DNA from: Bombyx mori | Lineage: Eukaryota > Arthropoda > Insecta > Lepidoptera > Bombycidae | Assembly: GCF_030269925.1 (NCBI RefSeq) | Contig: NC_085119.1 | Location: forward strand, 10,453,001-10,517,000 | Reading direction: 5' to 3' | Length of the DNA: 64,000 bases | In this document: piece after piece, positions 1 to 11,854 of the stretch | Numbering within the stretch: the stretch's first letter is position 1 | How the letters are laid out: each line of letters opens with the position of its first letter | Notes under the pieces: model-generated | Told to the model about the DNA's origin: nothing | Databases searched by the model: none | What the model saw: the letters and a program-made list of their open reading frames with translations, nothing else | Program-made: the position numbers and the translations under genes

Positions 1-83
1 ACCTGTAAATTAAGAATGTTTTTGGTTAGTTCTTATTTTCTTGCAAGATTTTTAATACTGGCATTTGGAATACTGGTACTTAC

Positions 84-333
84 TGGTAACAGTGTCTTTC
101 GCCCTGGACTTTGCGCAAAATATTAACACGGTAATAATATCTCAGGGCGCGGGACATTTTGTCGTAGTTCATGGATAGGTGATTTTTTTGAATTCCCCAC
201 AATTTGGCTAGTCCAGCAGGATCAACAATTTTAAACACGCCAGTGTCTCTGTTCTTCCATGCAATATAGTTTGTGTATCTTTGCGTTGGGTCATTCAGAA
301 GTTGTTGTAAGAAGTCCCACAATAGTCTTCCAT
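84..333 (-). CDS. aop: aop/yan exon encoding most of the ETS DNA-binding domain
   Basis: This exon encodes the winged-helix ETS domain that binds GGAA-core DNA in the nucleus. The readable protein runs from GRLLWDFLQQLLND through IAWKNRDTGVFKIVDP, LAKLWG and MSRALRYYYRVNILRKVQGERHCY, about residues 277-358. The recognition-helix signature with the conserved arginines (MSRALRYYY) is intact. On the minus strand the acceptor is cttgtag at 334-340 and the donor is gtaagt at 83-78. The exon is 250 nt and phase-compatible with the 412-969 exon: the split codon A|AT restores NTNGRLLWDF as in fly Yan. The end of the domain (QFLRNP-like) and the C-terminal tail must lie beyond position 1. Family assignment to Yan/ETV6 rather than another ETS protein rests on this sequence plus the Pointed domain upstream. 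The product is a transcriptional repressor downstream of receptor tyrosine kinase/MAPK signalling in flies; function here is inferred by homology. Confidence 0.95.
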
Positions 334-411
334 CTACAAGAAAACAAAGTATACATAAATATTGATGAAGGTTTTATGTTTATTTTGAAACAAATTTTTA
401 TTTATACGTAC

Positions 412-969
412 TTGTATTGGACTCTGGCATATCATTTGGAAAAAATTCCCTATGTTGAGCGCGGTAATGAGGATGTTGTTGTGTTGGATGATTTTGCGGG
501 GCTGGACTCGTTATTGGAGCTTCTTTAGGAGAACGTGGAGGTGGAGCGTATTGACCCTCTTCATCGGAATCTGAATGATTACTTCCGGAACTGGCAGCTT
601 GAGTAGTGGGGGGCACGGACGGTGCATACGCTGGCGCATAAGTTACAGTGTCTCCTCTTTGAGGACTTCCAGAACTATCAACTGATGGAGCAGGACTGAG
701 AGTCACTGAATTAGGTTGAGCTGCTGCTGCTGCTGCAGCGCTGTGGAAATGGTGGAAACCATCAACAGTCCAAGTTGGTGTCGGTGGATGAGAGTGGGGA
801 GAGGGCGGATACGGTGCCGCACGAGCGGTGGGAGTAACAGGTGAGGAAGGAACTCTACCTAACAGCGCTGCGTCGCGTACAAGCATTTGAAGAACATTAT
901 GTAAGACATCGCCTGCTCCAGGACACCTTTCACCCAAATCTGTTTTAGTAAGCAAGCATAATGCTTTAC
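412..969 (-). CDS. aop: aop/yan exon: second half of Pointed/SAM domain and proline/serine-rich linker
   Basis: This exon completes the Pointed (SAM) domain, beginning KALCLLTKTDLGERCPGAGD and then VLHNVLQMLVRD. In Yan/TEL this domain drives head-to-tail polymerisation needed for repression. The linker (about residues 123-275) holds SP/TP motifs suited to MAPK phosphorylation: SSPVTPT, PYPPSPHSHPPTPTW, NSVTLSPAPSVDSS and SNHSDSDEE. The first corresponds to the critical ERK site of fly Yan (known for the fly, inferred here). A CAG/CTG-rich stretch near 719-740 encodes seven alanines. It ends REFFPNDMPESNT before the ETS exon. The acceptor is ttgacag (970-976) and the donor gtacgt (411-406). 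The 558-nt length gives phases that match both neighbours. The linker is shorter than in Drosophila, where glutamine tracts expand it. Confidence 0.95.
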
Positions 970-1152
970 CTGTCAACAAAGAAAAAAAATGTAATGAAAT
1001 AACCAAATTTTTCATTCAAAGTTTCATAATATAAGTAAGTGCGTTTGTTGGTTGTCATTATTTAGCTTAACATTAAAGCAAGAAATCGACTTATTTTAGA
1101 ATTGCATATTATGCAGGTAAATAAAGTTATCATAAGCAAGCATGATGCATAC

Positions 1153-1420
1153 CGTTCATTTGAAAGAGGTCCATATCAAAATTAGGTAGATCGAATTCTC
1201 TTTCACACCATTTCAGAAATACAGAAACATCCTCTCTGGTCCATAGTCTTGGTTCTGGCGGAAGACCGGCTGGCAGTTGCGCCTTGGTGTCACCAAGCGG
1301 TGAAGGAGGCGGTGGCGCCCAGGGTAGTGGGTAACGCCATAATAGTTCTGTTGGACTGAATGGTAGCGGTAGCCGCTCCATACTGGGCCCAGACGGCAGT
1401 TGTAAGCTTACAACTTTCAT
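1153..1420 (-). CDS. aop: aop/yan first coding exon: start codon and first half of Pointed/SAM domain
   Basis: Coding begins at the ATG at 1420-1418 (MKVVSLQLPS...) and runs through a proline-rich leader into the Pointed domain: AQLPAGLPPEPRLWTREDVS, then FLKWCEREFDLPNFDMDLFQMN, about residues 48-89. The same order and spacing occurs in fly Yan. The exon's acceptor (tttgtttcag) places its first base at 1429. The donor gtatgc starts at 1152, and the split glycine codon G|GT joins precisely to KALCLL in the next exon. Start choice: if the upstream 5'UTR exon (donor at 2661) is joined here, the reading frame contains TAG two codons before the junction, so translation cannot begin further upstream. 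Fly Yan starts with a similar short M..MK..P.QL leader. Confidence 0.93.
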
Positions 1421-1429
1421 TACGTTAAT

Positions 1430-2661
1430 CTGAAACAAATTTTCACATTAGGATTGACTTTGTGTTAGTATTCTGTATATTATTATGATTTTCAAGAGTT
1501 CGTTTTAATGTTCGCTATTTGATCACAGATGTCGCTGTTACTAGAAATAATTGTTAGATTATAAAATAATAATGTTTGATTAATTTAACCAATAGACGAA
1601 CAGGTTCATTTATTCTTTGTGTTGCATCTGTAGTGTTGTATTTTGTTTTTACGATTAAATAACGTTATAAATTATGCGTCATTTTTAGTTGACATTTTAA
1701 TATTATCGAAACATTATTATTTTAAAATATTGTGGTTACACCGATACTGTCAACAATGGTACTAGGTGGTAGGTTTGTATTTTTTTATTTTATTGGGTAT
1801 TTAAATTAAATGAAATTATTAGCTATTGGCACATTTTTTTAAACTCACTAGTATCGCCTGTGGCAATTTTAAGGAAAAATCATGTTTTTTTTACCTGTCT
1901 TGACACGTCTATGTCACGGACAAAAGCATTTCAAATCACTCCCAAGTAATCAATCAAAAAAAGTCTAAGCTTATTTCTCGGTATTCGCTTAATATTATTC
2001 TAAGGTTGACGTGACTAACGTTTTTTAAAAAAAATGATAAACACATAATTATTTAAAGATTGTAAATAAGAAGTTACAAAAGTTATCTTTATGAGATAAC
2101 CCGTCAGTAAAGCAGTTGAAGTATTATTACGAATAAATAGCCTTTATAAGACTATTTACTAAAACAAACATCGAGCTATAAGTATAATCAAATTAAACTT
2201 GAAACTTCGATGAGGGAAAAGTATATGACAAAAACATGATTTGATATGACAATTTAAAGAACAATATCCCGTGTCAACTATGAATGAAGTACAGCCACCT
2301 GCTGCTTTAGTATTGTTTAGGGTTGTAGGTAGGTATGCGACGAGACGACACCCTCTTTCAATCGAGCTTTATCCGTTGGACCATTCATGTGAAAGCAGTT
2401 TTCTGTACAGTTTTTGTCGATTCACTAACTTAAAAAGTTCACAGAGTGTGAAAAAGCCTATTTTGTTTATTTTATCGCAGATTACATAAAACAGCGGAGG
2501 GTTGACAATTCATTGCGATATTTGAAATACGTTCACAATATTGAAGATCTTGACCGGATTCGAATTCCATATTATTAGGCACTATACAGTCGCCTTATCG
2601 GGCGCGGTCGGAAATGCGTGAGTCCACGATAGCACAGTTTGCGATAAGCACCGCTACTCAC
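1430..2661 (-). other. aop: aop intron 1
   Basis: AT-rich intron bounded by minus-strand gtgagt (2661) and tttgtttcag (1430). No repeat or open reading frame of note was recognised within it. Confidence 0.5.
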
Positions 2662-3100
2662 CGGCTAAGCTGATCCGGAACTGGTTGCGTTGTCAAAATC
2701 CTTGTTGAAAACAGAAACTGGACAACTCAGTACACGTACATTATCATCACAAAAGTTAGCACAGAATTCAGTGTACACAGAGCACCAGACACACGCGTAA
2801 CGGCGGTGATCCCTCCAAACGTGTCGTGTTACGGCACGCCGTAAACCAGCAGCGTATCTGAGGGAACGAACTCGCAAGCGAGCGTTTCGAACGGCTCTTC
2901 GACGCGGACTGATGATGCGGCGGCTGAGGGCGGCGCGGGCGGACGGATGCACGGCTGCCGTTCCCCCCGCATACCTCATCACTCCGCGCCACCTCACATG
3001 CTGAGATAAAACTTTGGTAGCTAGACCAAGTCCCATTTTAACTAAACATACGAGCAATGTTTCCGCAACTCGTTATCGGACTTGGCGCCGAGTGATGCTC
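2662..3100 (-). other. aop: Probable 5'UTR exon of aop (5' end approximate)
   Basis: On the minus strand this CpG-rich block ends with a strong splice donor, CCG|gtgagt (donor at 2661-2656). Joined to the acceptor at 1430 it gives ...GCT TAG CCG ATT AAC GTA ATG, an in-frame stop just before the aop start codon, as expected for a leader exon. Intron 1 would then be 1,232 nt. The block carries several short upstream open reading frames (for example minus-strand ATGs at 3057 and 2992), which could reduce translation. The transcription start is not visible exactly; composition returns to AT-rich beyond about 3100. The donor is seen; assignment to aop is inference from orientation, distance and phase. 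Confidence 0.6.
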
Positions 3101-3200
3101 TAAAATCAGTCGTTTTACAAGAAATTATAATTATCAAATACGGCAGTAGAATAATAATATTTTGTATAGATCCGTGTAAAAAGAAGATACATTCTTTGTG
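3050..3200 (-). promoter_or_regulatory. aop: Likely core promoter region of aop (approximate)
   Basis: Placed only from the position of the putative leader exon and the sharp change from CpG-rich to AT-rich sequence. No TATA box was seen at a convincing distance; an initiator-like TCACTC lies on the minus strand near 3092-3097. Boundaries are a guess, and alternative distal promoters are possible. Confidence 0.25.
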
Positions 3201-5230
3201 TTTTATTTGTTAGTATAAGGCACGCAGAAATACTAGTACATATTAGAATTACGTCAGCACACCAGTTTTTAATAACTCTCAATATTTCCTTGTGTATACC
3301 TATGTGACATTGTAAAGCGTTGCGGGCACCGGACTTGTTTTTCAATTAGATATTAATTTACATTAGGTTTTCGGACTTGTTACTATCTAAATGAATAAAC
3401 AATTAAAACTCATTTTTTTCTATGTTTTTACATATCAGTAAACGGCGTCTTGGAAAATATTCATTCGACAAAGCACAGGAAATGTCTCGGTCGACAGTTT
3501 CCTGGTTCTGAGTAAGACAATACGAATGCTAACCGGTTTGAACTGAGCTCACAATATTTTACAGTCACTCTTTGGTAACAAAGCAATACTGATTGTTTTT
3601 AATTTACAAGTTCTGGTGGTTGTCAAAAATTGAAATCATGTGAATTATGTATCATAGAACTATAACATAAGAACGAATAGCCCATATTTGATATAATTAC
3701 GTAAGAATGTATATAATATTCTGTATGCAACTGTGTTGTAAGTTTATCTTTTTTCAATACATAGGTTTTGCTAAAGGCTAGAGCAGACGAAAGTGTAGAA
3801 ATTACTCATATGCCTGTATGTGTATAGTGTGTGTGGGTTGAGATTATGTGTGCCCTGGCTGTCGTCCCACTACCGGTTCGAGACAGAAATATTCGGCAGC
3901 CAAGACGGAAGTGGCCTCGGAATCTTTACCTGTTGCTCCCTTCGCCCGCGTCTCGCTCCCTAGTGCTTTCGTCTCGCTCTGGCGCATTAGCGCGTATTAC
4001 TGCTACGGCGGCACGCAGACGGTCTTCGTGGAGTTATGTGCAGTAATTTAAAGAATAAAGACGACCAATGTTGTTTGACCGTGACCGCGGACATCAATTT
4101 ATTTGTGGTTACATACACGTTTAGGTTAAATATTATCGATTTTTGGATAGGAACTATTTCCCTAAATATTGTTCAAGCTAAACCTAATTTTCGGAAGTAC
4201 ATAATGTGGGTACGTTAACGTACACTTAATTAAACTGGCAGACAAGCAAGCGGATTATTATCACACTCCATTTGATACGCGGTTTCTATCAAAATCTTTC
4301 GAGTGCGTGCAAGGATGGTACAGTGGACATAAACTTTGTACATGACATAACTCTGCAGATCGTACGAAATATGCTGCTGACGATTGCCGGAAGCACGCCG
4401 GCCGGACGTCCGCGTCTGTATAGAGAAGTTTCCTATATTTGCGAACATTAGTATTTACGTAACAATACTTAAATCATATTAAATGAATACTTTTTTGTTT
4501 TAACGAAATTAGTCGAAAAAATAGCAAATAACGTTTTAAAAATGGGCACAAGAAAGAGTGGGTGCGTAGGGGAAATATCTCGCTATCTCGAATGTTCGTA
4601 GCTAAAGGCTAAATGACGTCATGATACATTATGTGCATCCTTTTCTGCCATAATAATATAATAATTATGTTAATAATAAGTAAAGTGAATATAAGTATAT
4701 TAATTAGAATTAAATAACTCATATATTTTTAATAAAAAGTGGAGTCAACTAATTAGTATTCGTAATTTCGGAAGGCGGGCTATCCAATAATGGCCCCAGT
4801 ACACCAACTAAGTACATACTTCTAATCAACATTTTTTAATCAGTTGTCCGTGATTACGAAAACTAAATTATTCGAAAATGCGCTATTAAAGCGTAAACCT
4901 AAGAAACTAATTCTAATCAAGCGATTCTAAACCTTTTTGGGAAAGTCAGAGTGAAAGATCAAAACCGTTTGAAGAACAGTTCAAAAAGTTGTAATTTGAA
5001 ATTTTTGGCTTTAGTCGAGATAAATTAAGTGAAATTACAAAAAATACAATTTTTTAAATAATAACCCAAATTTAAAAATCAAATGAATTTTGGCATTGCT
5101 AAATTTGTATTTTTCTCTCTATTTTTGTTAATTAAGTTATTTAAATAAAATATATAACATATATTTTGATTTCCTCGTATATTTTAAAATCGTGTCTAAG
5201 GAGTTTTAATTCGCTGACCAAATAGAAAAA
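3110..5230. other. Intergenic; no gene recognised
   Basis: Mostly AT-rich upstream flank of aop. A GC-richer patch at about 3880-4035 holds short overlapping open frames in all phases without recognisable protein motifs. No repeat family was identified by eye. Confidence 0.5.
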
Positions 5231-5234
5231 GGAC

Positions 5235-5400
5235 TAAACTGTTCTAGAGTTACAGACGAGCTCGCAGCCTATTCGGCGTAATGTAGTTACCGAAGTACAA
5301 AGAAATCATGACGTGGTTGCCGCCACTTCATAAGTTCGAAGTTTGAATTGTGTAACGGCTGCTCTACTCGCATCTTTTAAAGCGGAACGCATAACTGATT
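5235..5400 (-). repeat. Diverged Bm1 SINE fragment
   Basis: Scattered Bm1 landmarks appear in the right order on the reverse strand: gacgagctcgcagcc, cataagttc, aacggctgct and gcggaacgcata. The copy is old and lacks clear ends. Confidence 0.5.
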
Positions 5401-5990
5401 AAGAATTAGGGAATCAAATGGTGAAATACGATGTTGCTTCGAAAGGATGATCAGGAAATAGTCGTCTTTATGTTATGGTCTTATTCGAGGATTTGCTATT
5501 ACAAAATTTTTAAGTACCTAGTGAAAAAAGTATTATGCGTAAAATTATACCTCACCAATATATTATGTAAATAAAAGGGAAAAGAACCTACAATACTTTT
5601 ATTAAATTCATTTTGACACTAGTTGTGACCTGGTTGGTATGCGACGAACGGTTGGTCTCAAATTCGAATTCATGCGGAAGTGCCCGAAATAAGTTCATTG
5701 CGTGGGCGCATAGTTTCAGCTACCGCTTGTTGTGTTCCTAAATATTGTATTGTTCAATTTAGTGTTCCTAGACGTGTAGGTAAATATGAATTAGTCAACT
5801 GGTTTTAAATATACACATCAGTCAGATTAAAAAAAAACTTAATAGTTTTTAAAATATACTCAATATTACTTAAAGTTTTTTTTTATTTCCTCTTTTCTAT
5901 TAATGTTTTAAGTAGGTTACTATTAACATATGAAGTTTCCGCTTAATATACAGAAATATATATTTTTTAAATAGTTTTTGTTTCTTTTAA

Positions 5991-6420
5991 TTAAAATATG
6001 CATTCATAGTACCGATGCATATCTGCCAGCGTAGTGGTAATTTTTCAATGCCCTTCTTGAAGAAGTCAGCTGTACAGGAGCCAACAAAGGTATCTTGTAC
6101 TGCCCCTCAGGTATAAATTTTTTTCCAAAGTTTGGAAAATGTAGAAGTCTACGGTGGATAAAGCAAAACTTCCAACTCTAGCTTTTGTATCTTAGAGACC
6201 GTCTGTTGTACCATATGAGGTCGAGCGTTGTCTTGTAGGGGCAACGGGGACGAGCAATTTACTAAGGTTAGCCGGAGACACGCGAGCCTCCACTATTTTG
6301 TCCTACAGTACACATTGCAGTAATGCTGGTGTAGTACAGGATGCGATGCATTATACCGGCACTAGACTACCAAACAGTGACCATGATCTTTTAGGGATAA
6401 GTTTTCGTTTGGGACATTGC
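5991..6420 (-). pseudogene. Decayed mariner transposase (C-terminal half)
   Basis: Reading the minus strand gives fragments of a mariner-family DDE transposase. From upstream to downstream: a KIMVTVW-like stretch near 6385, the catalytic block LQDNARPHMVQQTVSKIQKL followed by LELEVLLYPP and a stop in place of the usual Y of PPYSPDL (about 6240-6150), and the C-terminus FVGSCTADFFKKGIEKLPLR then WQICIGTMNAYFN with a TAA at 5993-5991. Several frame changes separate the blocks, so it is a dead copy. The N-terminal DNA-binding part is missing upstream, where a LINE tail begins. The subfamily (mellifera-like from the NARPH and KGI.LP.RWQ motifs) is a tentative call. Inverted terminal repeats were not found. 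Confidence 0.8.
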
Positions 6421-6501
6421 ATAGGTGAACCATGGTCCTACTAATATGATGAATACTTAGATTATCAAGAAGAATCCTTTTTTTATCAAAGTGACAAAAA
6501 A

Positions 6502-6880
6502 AATTCCTACTTATCCTGATAGCCTTGAGAGGCTATTTCAGGTTCACCCTAATGTGTAGGTGAGCTCACGGGGCTGAAACCGGGAGTGCTGCTATCGCTG
6601 GCCCTAGCAAGAGCAGTGTTTCGCAAAATCTACTACGGGATCGGAAACGCGACCCACTGAGAAAACCCGGCGAGAAACTCAGGGGGCTGTGTCTATGGCT
6701 TAATTTACTCGTCAAGCTCTTCGTCGCAAGTGACGGTTTCGGCGAGTACGGTGGCCGGTGCTTGAGGTAGGTTCCTAAAAGCACCGTTAATGGATAGGAA
6801 TAATTTGTAATGACGTGCTTTGGGTACCGTCGACTGTTTACCGTTCGGTACACAGGATAGGGTGTAGTGACAATGCGGTT
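6502..6880 (-). mobile_element. 5'-truncated LINE tail (jockey-superfamily, 'LINE A')
   Basis: This is the end of the reverse transcriptase ORF plus 3'UTR of a common silkworm LINE. On the minus strand the degraded protein PVYRTVNSRRYPKHVIT corresponds to the DPADRM..SRRRPKHVI region of other copies here. The 3'UTR landmarks follow: actcagtgggtcgcg-like, gcaagagcag, gtgagctcacctac and tgaaatagcctctcaaggct. It abuts the mariner relic and is considerably mutated. Confidence 0.75.
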
Positions 6881-6999
6881 CAAAATCCCACCGTTTCTTT
6901 GTCTGTTATGCAACGCAAAGCATACCTTAACGCGTTTGTTGCGCTGGCGATCGTTCAGTTCGTGCAACCCCCACAAATATGTTTTTTTAACATAGCCAA

Positions 7000-9585
7000 T
7001 TTAATGTAAAATGTTATTGTTTCAATGCGTATTTTGAAAGCTGCTGCTGCGCCCTGGTAACAGGAATCGTCATAATTAGGTACTTCACTGCATCGGCGTA
7101 GTGCACCGGTGACCTACATGGCAGTCAAAGGGTTAAACAAAACGAATAAATCAACAAACAAATGACTACGTTTGAAATTAGAATTCCAAATATTTAAAAC
7201 AAAATTGATTTGAATATAGAATTTATTGCCAGCCATATCTACATAAATTATGTTTGAAATGGTCTGCATTGTAATGTACTTCATATGTTACATTAGGATA
7301 CATGAATATGTACTTACAAATAAATGCTAAATCTCAGTACTATTATAATTATTTAGGTATCAGTAGCGTATAAACACGAAAAGTAAAAGTGGAGATACGA
7401 CAAAATACAATCGTTTCATTACGACCAAAAACTAGATAGGAATATTAATAGGAAATGAAAGACATGAAATAGTTTAAGCCGGAAATTAATACACGCGGGA
7501 AAAGGAAATTGGCCAGCGGCGGCCTACGGGCACAGGAAGCGAGGGGCGCAGGGGTTAGGGAGGGGCATGCGAATCTTTTTACTTCCGATTATGGTCGCTG
7601 TGCGGAAAAATAACTTTAGAACTAAATTATATAAAGAAAATGTGTATACATCTTTGTGACAAATCAATTTGCAAAATTATACTAAATTATTTTTTCGTAA
7701 CCAACAAATTCACACTAACTAATTAATAGTATCGTGAGAACAAAGACATGATATGATGATATTAAAAAATTGTTTTGAAAGTTTTCAGAAAATGATTCGT
7801 ATAAAGTATACAGTAGTATATATACACTGATGAAAATTTTATAATTTGCATTGTTCCCTTAAGCTGGTACGTATCATTAAAAACAAATTACGTACAGCAT
7901 TAAGACATTCTGCAAACCAAAATTAAACGACAATTCGAATAATGACCAAATTACCAATATTATGTTTTGGATGAAATAATTCATTTTCGTTTTATGCCTT
8001 CCCTACTACATTTTTGTACTATCCGAAATATCAAAACTAACAATAATATATTTTTGTTTTTTTGTTTTAAACATTGAAACTGTAAATTAGCTCTTTTCAC
8101 TTTTTATTTGTACCGAATGTCTCATTACAATTCTTCGTCAAGTATTATTTTGCAATAATGACTGCAACACTTCTGCCTGAACGCACTTCCGAGCGTTTGC
8201 TCACGGACTGCGACCCCGATTCGACAGTTGTTATTCTTTGGTTACATAATCAAGTGGCACTCAGAACTAGGCAACGATGTCACACCGAAAAATTGCGCCA
8301 CTTACTCGCTTCGGAACCTTAGTAGGCGTGATTTTATTATTATTAAGTAATACGTACATGCGTATGTACGTCCGAAGATTTGTAGGTTATACCAGCTATG
8401 CTTTGTTTGAATGGTTTCCCGATAATCGGTTAATTTATTTAAGTATAAATTTTAATGAAAATAATTCAAGAATTTTCTGCGGTTTTCTCGAGTCGCAGAG
8501 ATAATTTATTGTATAAAATGTTTAATATCAATGTATTTGCAAAAAACAAAATAAATGTGCGTATACATTTAAAATGTTGTCATCCTGTTATGATGCATTA
8601 TTTATTGTATCAATTTATTTATTTTTTATATATTTTTGTTTTAAATATGGCTAATTTCATTTTTAACTTAGATAATTATTTATTTTAGAATTACAACACA
8701 GCCATTTAAAGTGAACGTTCTCAAGTCATAATGTTGTAACTTAATTACAAACTCTGTTTTGCTGCATCAGTTGATTAATGAAAACTACATGTTTTTATTA
8801 TTGTTCTTAGTGAAAGATAGTGCCAAAATTAAAACGCATAGTGATACCATCAGTTTTGAGTCTTTAACTGTTTTACATACTTACAAATAATCTGCTCAGC
8901 ATTCAATAATTTATCAACTTGTCTCAAGTAATCAGCAGTAAAACTAAACATTTAACTAATATTAGGAATATTTAGGTTTAGTTATCAATCAACTTCGCTT
9001 TATTGAGGTCATGCAGTTCTCAGTTCACCTTTATCTGAATAAATTCCATAATTACGGTATGTTAAGAAATCGTTCACTTCCGTCGACCTCAGCCCTCGGC
9101 CGGTGGCAATGTGCGGCGATTTGTAGTCAACTATATTATAGTCACGCAACTAAAAACTCCTTCAGGGGCGCATCTAATCGCAATTTAAAATGTGTGTTCG
9201 GATCCGGCTTTAAGAAGAAAAGCAGGTTGCGTTTTGTTCAAACAAACCTCTTTGAAAATATACCAATATAATCTATATCTACCACTGCGATGTCCTCCCT
9301 ATGTTTTGTTTTTAATCATAAACTAATTTAAAAGATTTTTTTCTAACAAAATATTAATATGTGATGTAGATAAACTATAAACACTAAATTATTTAATACA
9401 TATAATCTAATTTGATAAAAAAAAAACACTTCTATCGACCCACTTTAGGACAAACAGAATTTATGAATATTTATAATAATATGATATATGTATCAATACA
9501 TTTAATATAAAATGAGAATCCGGTATGTTTAATATGGAAGGAGAGAAAGAAAATAGAAAGGATAACTAAAGATAGAACAAAAACC
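7000..9585. other. Intergenic; no gene recognised
   Basis: AT-rich sequence with chance open frames of 75-86 codons. A short purine/GC-rich patch lies at 7490-7575. Nothing could be assigned to a family. Confidence 0.45.
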
Positions 9586-9599
9586 AGCGATTTTTAGAA

Positions 9600-9740
9600 T
9601 TATTGTCTGTCTGTATATCCGGAATTACTGAACGGACTTTCATGTAGTTTTCACAGGTTGTCAGCGAATAATTTATAATAAAGTATAGTTTTTTTTCCCG
9701 TTAATACGCGGACGAAGCTGTGGGCGGAAATATTATTTTT
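9600..9740 (+). mobile_element. Helitron-like fragment
   Basis: The block runs from tgtctgtctgtatatccgga (unlinked to a clear TC start) to acgcggacgaagctgtgggc near 9715, a typical lepidopteran non-autonomous Helitron 3' region. The final CTAGT is not preserved. Identified from memory of family ends, so tentative. Confidence 0.4.
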
Positions 9741-10225
9741 ATATAAAATAATAGAGCCCAGCAAGAAAAGTAATTGTTAAAAACTCTTCCGTATAAACAT
9801 GTACATACGTTATGTTTATTTGCGTATTGGTTATTTCACATACCTTACCTCACACATTAATAATAATTATTCTTATATGTTAAAGTTTGCACTAGTCATG
9901 TTACTAGATGCAGTAGCAATAATCAATACTGAATAAATGCAATTAATCTGTGAATTCAACAACCCCTGGGCGAGCAGTGAGCACAAGTGTCACATGACAA
10001 AGCGACCCCTCTGCTCGTTTCGGATCGACACGTGAGGAAAAAAACTGGATTGGGAATGCACCCGTATGAATAAGGGCGCGGAACACACGTAACGTACGAA
10101 ATATTTAAAACTTTTGAAACCTGAAAAGAAAACTCTTTTATTCCGATTTAATAGTTATGGTCTTGATCCCGATAAGCACATATTATAATGTTTTATTTGA
10201 TCTACTTTATGAGTGTCTTAGAACG

Positions 10226-10440
10226 TTTTTTTCCCCTACCTATTCTCTGGTAGCTTAGGTGCTATTCCAGCTTCTGACGAACTGGTAGGTGAGCTCACGG
10301 GCTTAACCTGAGAGAATTTGCTAACACTAATCCTATCAAAAGCAGTGCTTCGCAGAATCTACCACCGGATCGGAATCGCGACCCACTGAGAAGATCCGAC
10401 GAGAAACGCGCTGGGTTTGTCTCGGTTGAATGTATTTTGT
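10226..10440 (-). mobile_element. LINE A 3' tail
   Basis: 3'UTR-only copy on the minus strand. It shows the ordered landmarks shared with the copies at 40168 and 61430: cgacccactgag, accaccggatcgg, agcagtgcttcgcagaatct and gtgagctcacctac, with a T-run at 10226 marking the poly(A) end. Confidence 0.75.
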
Positions 10441-10623
10441 TGACATTTACTGGAAAAGATTTACCGAATCAGGTGTAACATTTAATGCTTCTTTCCTATT
10501 CTCAAAAGTACCTTTAACATAACCGTCAACTTATTTTGAAATTAAATTGACAACATGATTGATTGACAAATGAAATAAAAATGTAATTGATAACTATTGA
10601 ATAAATCTCTGTTTATTATTTTA

Positions 10624-10680
10624 ATTTTTTTATTACTTAGATGGGTGGACGAGCTCACAGCCCACCTGGTGTTAAGTTTG
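10624..10680 (-). repeat. Bm1 SINE 3'-end fragment
   Basis: It matches the Bm1 tail: tattacttagatgggtgg followed by gagctcacagcccacctggt and gttaagt. It is cut off immediately after. Confidence 0.8.
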
Positions 10681-11628
10681 ATCGAAACTAAATAAAATTA
10701 CATGCAATTTTTTTTGTAGATAGAAGTAAATTAGAGCGTTAAGTTGATCATTTTCAGCGAGTTATAAAACATATGAATGTCACAAACTACGTGTCGTAAA
10801 AAGTGTATCGTCTGGGGGCTCACTTGGTATGTCCCAATCAGGCCATGTGCTCTCGGTCCCACGCATAGTTGACGCACAAGTGTGCGCCAGCGCCGTATAA
10901 AATATAATATATCTATCTCAACGCTGATATAGACATGACACATGTGTGCGTGAGCTCCTACTTCCTGGTACAACGCGCGAGTTGCTTTATTTAAATTCTT
11001 TCTGTGTGTGTGCGTACGTAATATTATTTATATTCAGCTACTCAAACTCGCGGGATGGTACCAACATGAATATTATTACATTAATCACGAGCGTGTGTGT
11101 GTCGGAGTCTCTTTAATCTTCATTGTACTTCCTGATAATGCTTGTGTGTGAGTGAACCACTTGTTCGAGTGCTAGGGCGACTTTATCTCAGCGAGGGACA
11201 GAGCAGAGTCCGATTACCGTAGGGTAGGAAATAAGTATTTATTTATTTTATCGATAATTTGTAAACTGGTCGACTCGTCATTTTGCGATTCTTCGTTTTA
11301 GTGCTAAAGGTGCTTCCTCATCAATGTTTCTTTTGTGAATGCTACATGTAACATCGTCAGTCAATAACACATAAACGAAACAAAGAGCTCGTGTTTATAT
11401 TCGTATTGGAAACAGGAAGTGTAAAGTCCATTACTGCATGTCTTAGGCTCATACCGTTGTAGGTATGGAACAATATCGGTTCCGCTATTTGTTAAACAGT
11501 TCTCTTTTTAGGAAGTGATTGCACTGTAATTGAATTGGTTTGACCAATCATTCAAAAATGTATCGCTAAATTATTATTGTAATGCCTAAGTTTTTATTTT
11601 ATTTACGTTAACGTTTTTTTGTGCACAG

Positions 11629-11668
11629 GCTGGCAGACTAGCTCACGGTCCATCTGGTATTGTGTCTA
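11629..11668 (-). repeat. Bm1-like tail fragment
   Basis: Short diverged match to the Bm1 3' end (gactagctcacggtccatct then ggta), directly beside the inverted-repeat element that follows. Confidence 0.45.
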
Positions 11669-11678
11669 TCAGAGTCTA

Positions 11679-11854
11679 CAGTGTGCTTAGTACGAGTTTT
11701 TTAACGTTTTCGATAGCGTAAAAGTTAACTCAAATTTGTATGGAGTTGGAACGTTAGCGTACGTTTACCGCTAAGGGCGCTGTTCCAACTGCACAGTAAT
11801 TTAAGTTAATTTTTACGCTATCGAGAACGTCCAAAAACTCGCACTAAGCACACA
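11679..11854. mobile_element. MITE with long terminal inverted repeats
   Basis: About 176 bp. The left arm begins CAGTGTGCTTAGTACGAG and continues through ttttcgatagcgtaaaagtt. The right arm read in reverse begins GTGTGCTTAGTGCGAG and continues gttctcgatagcgtaaaaat. Arms are about 55 nt each with a short centre (gttagcgtacgtttaccgct). The left flank is TA; the right end has lost the terminal bases, so the target duplication cannot be confirmed. Confidence 0.75.

Noticed and set aside
2665..3057. 130-codon arginine-rich minus-strand open frame
   Set aside because: It lies in the CpG-rich leader exon of aop and ends just before the donor; better explained as 5'UTR with upstream frames.
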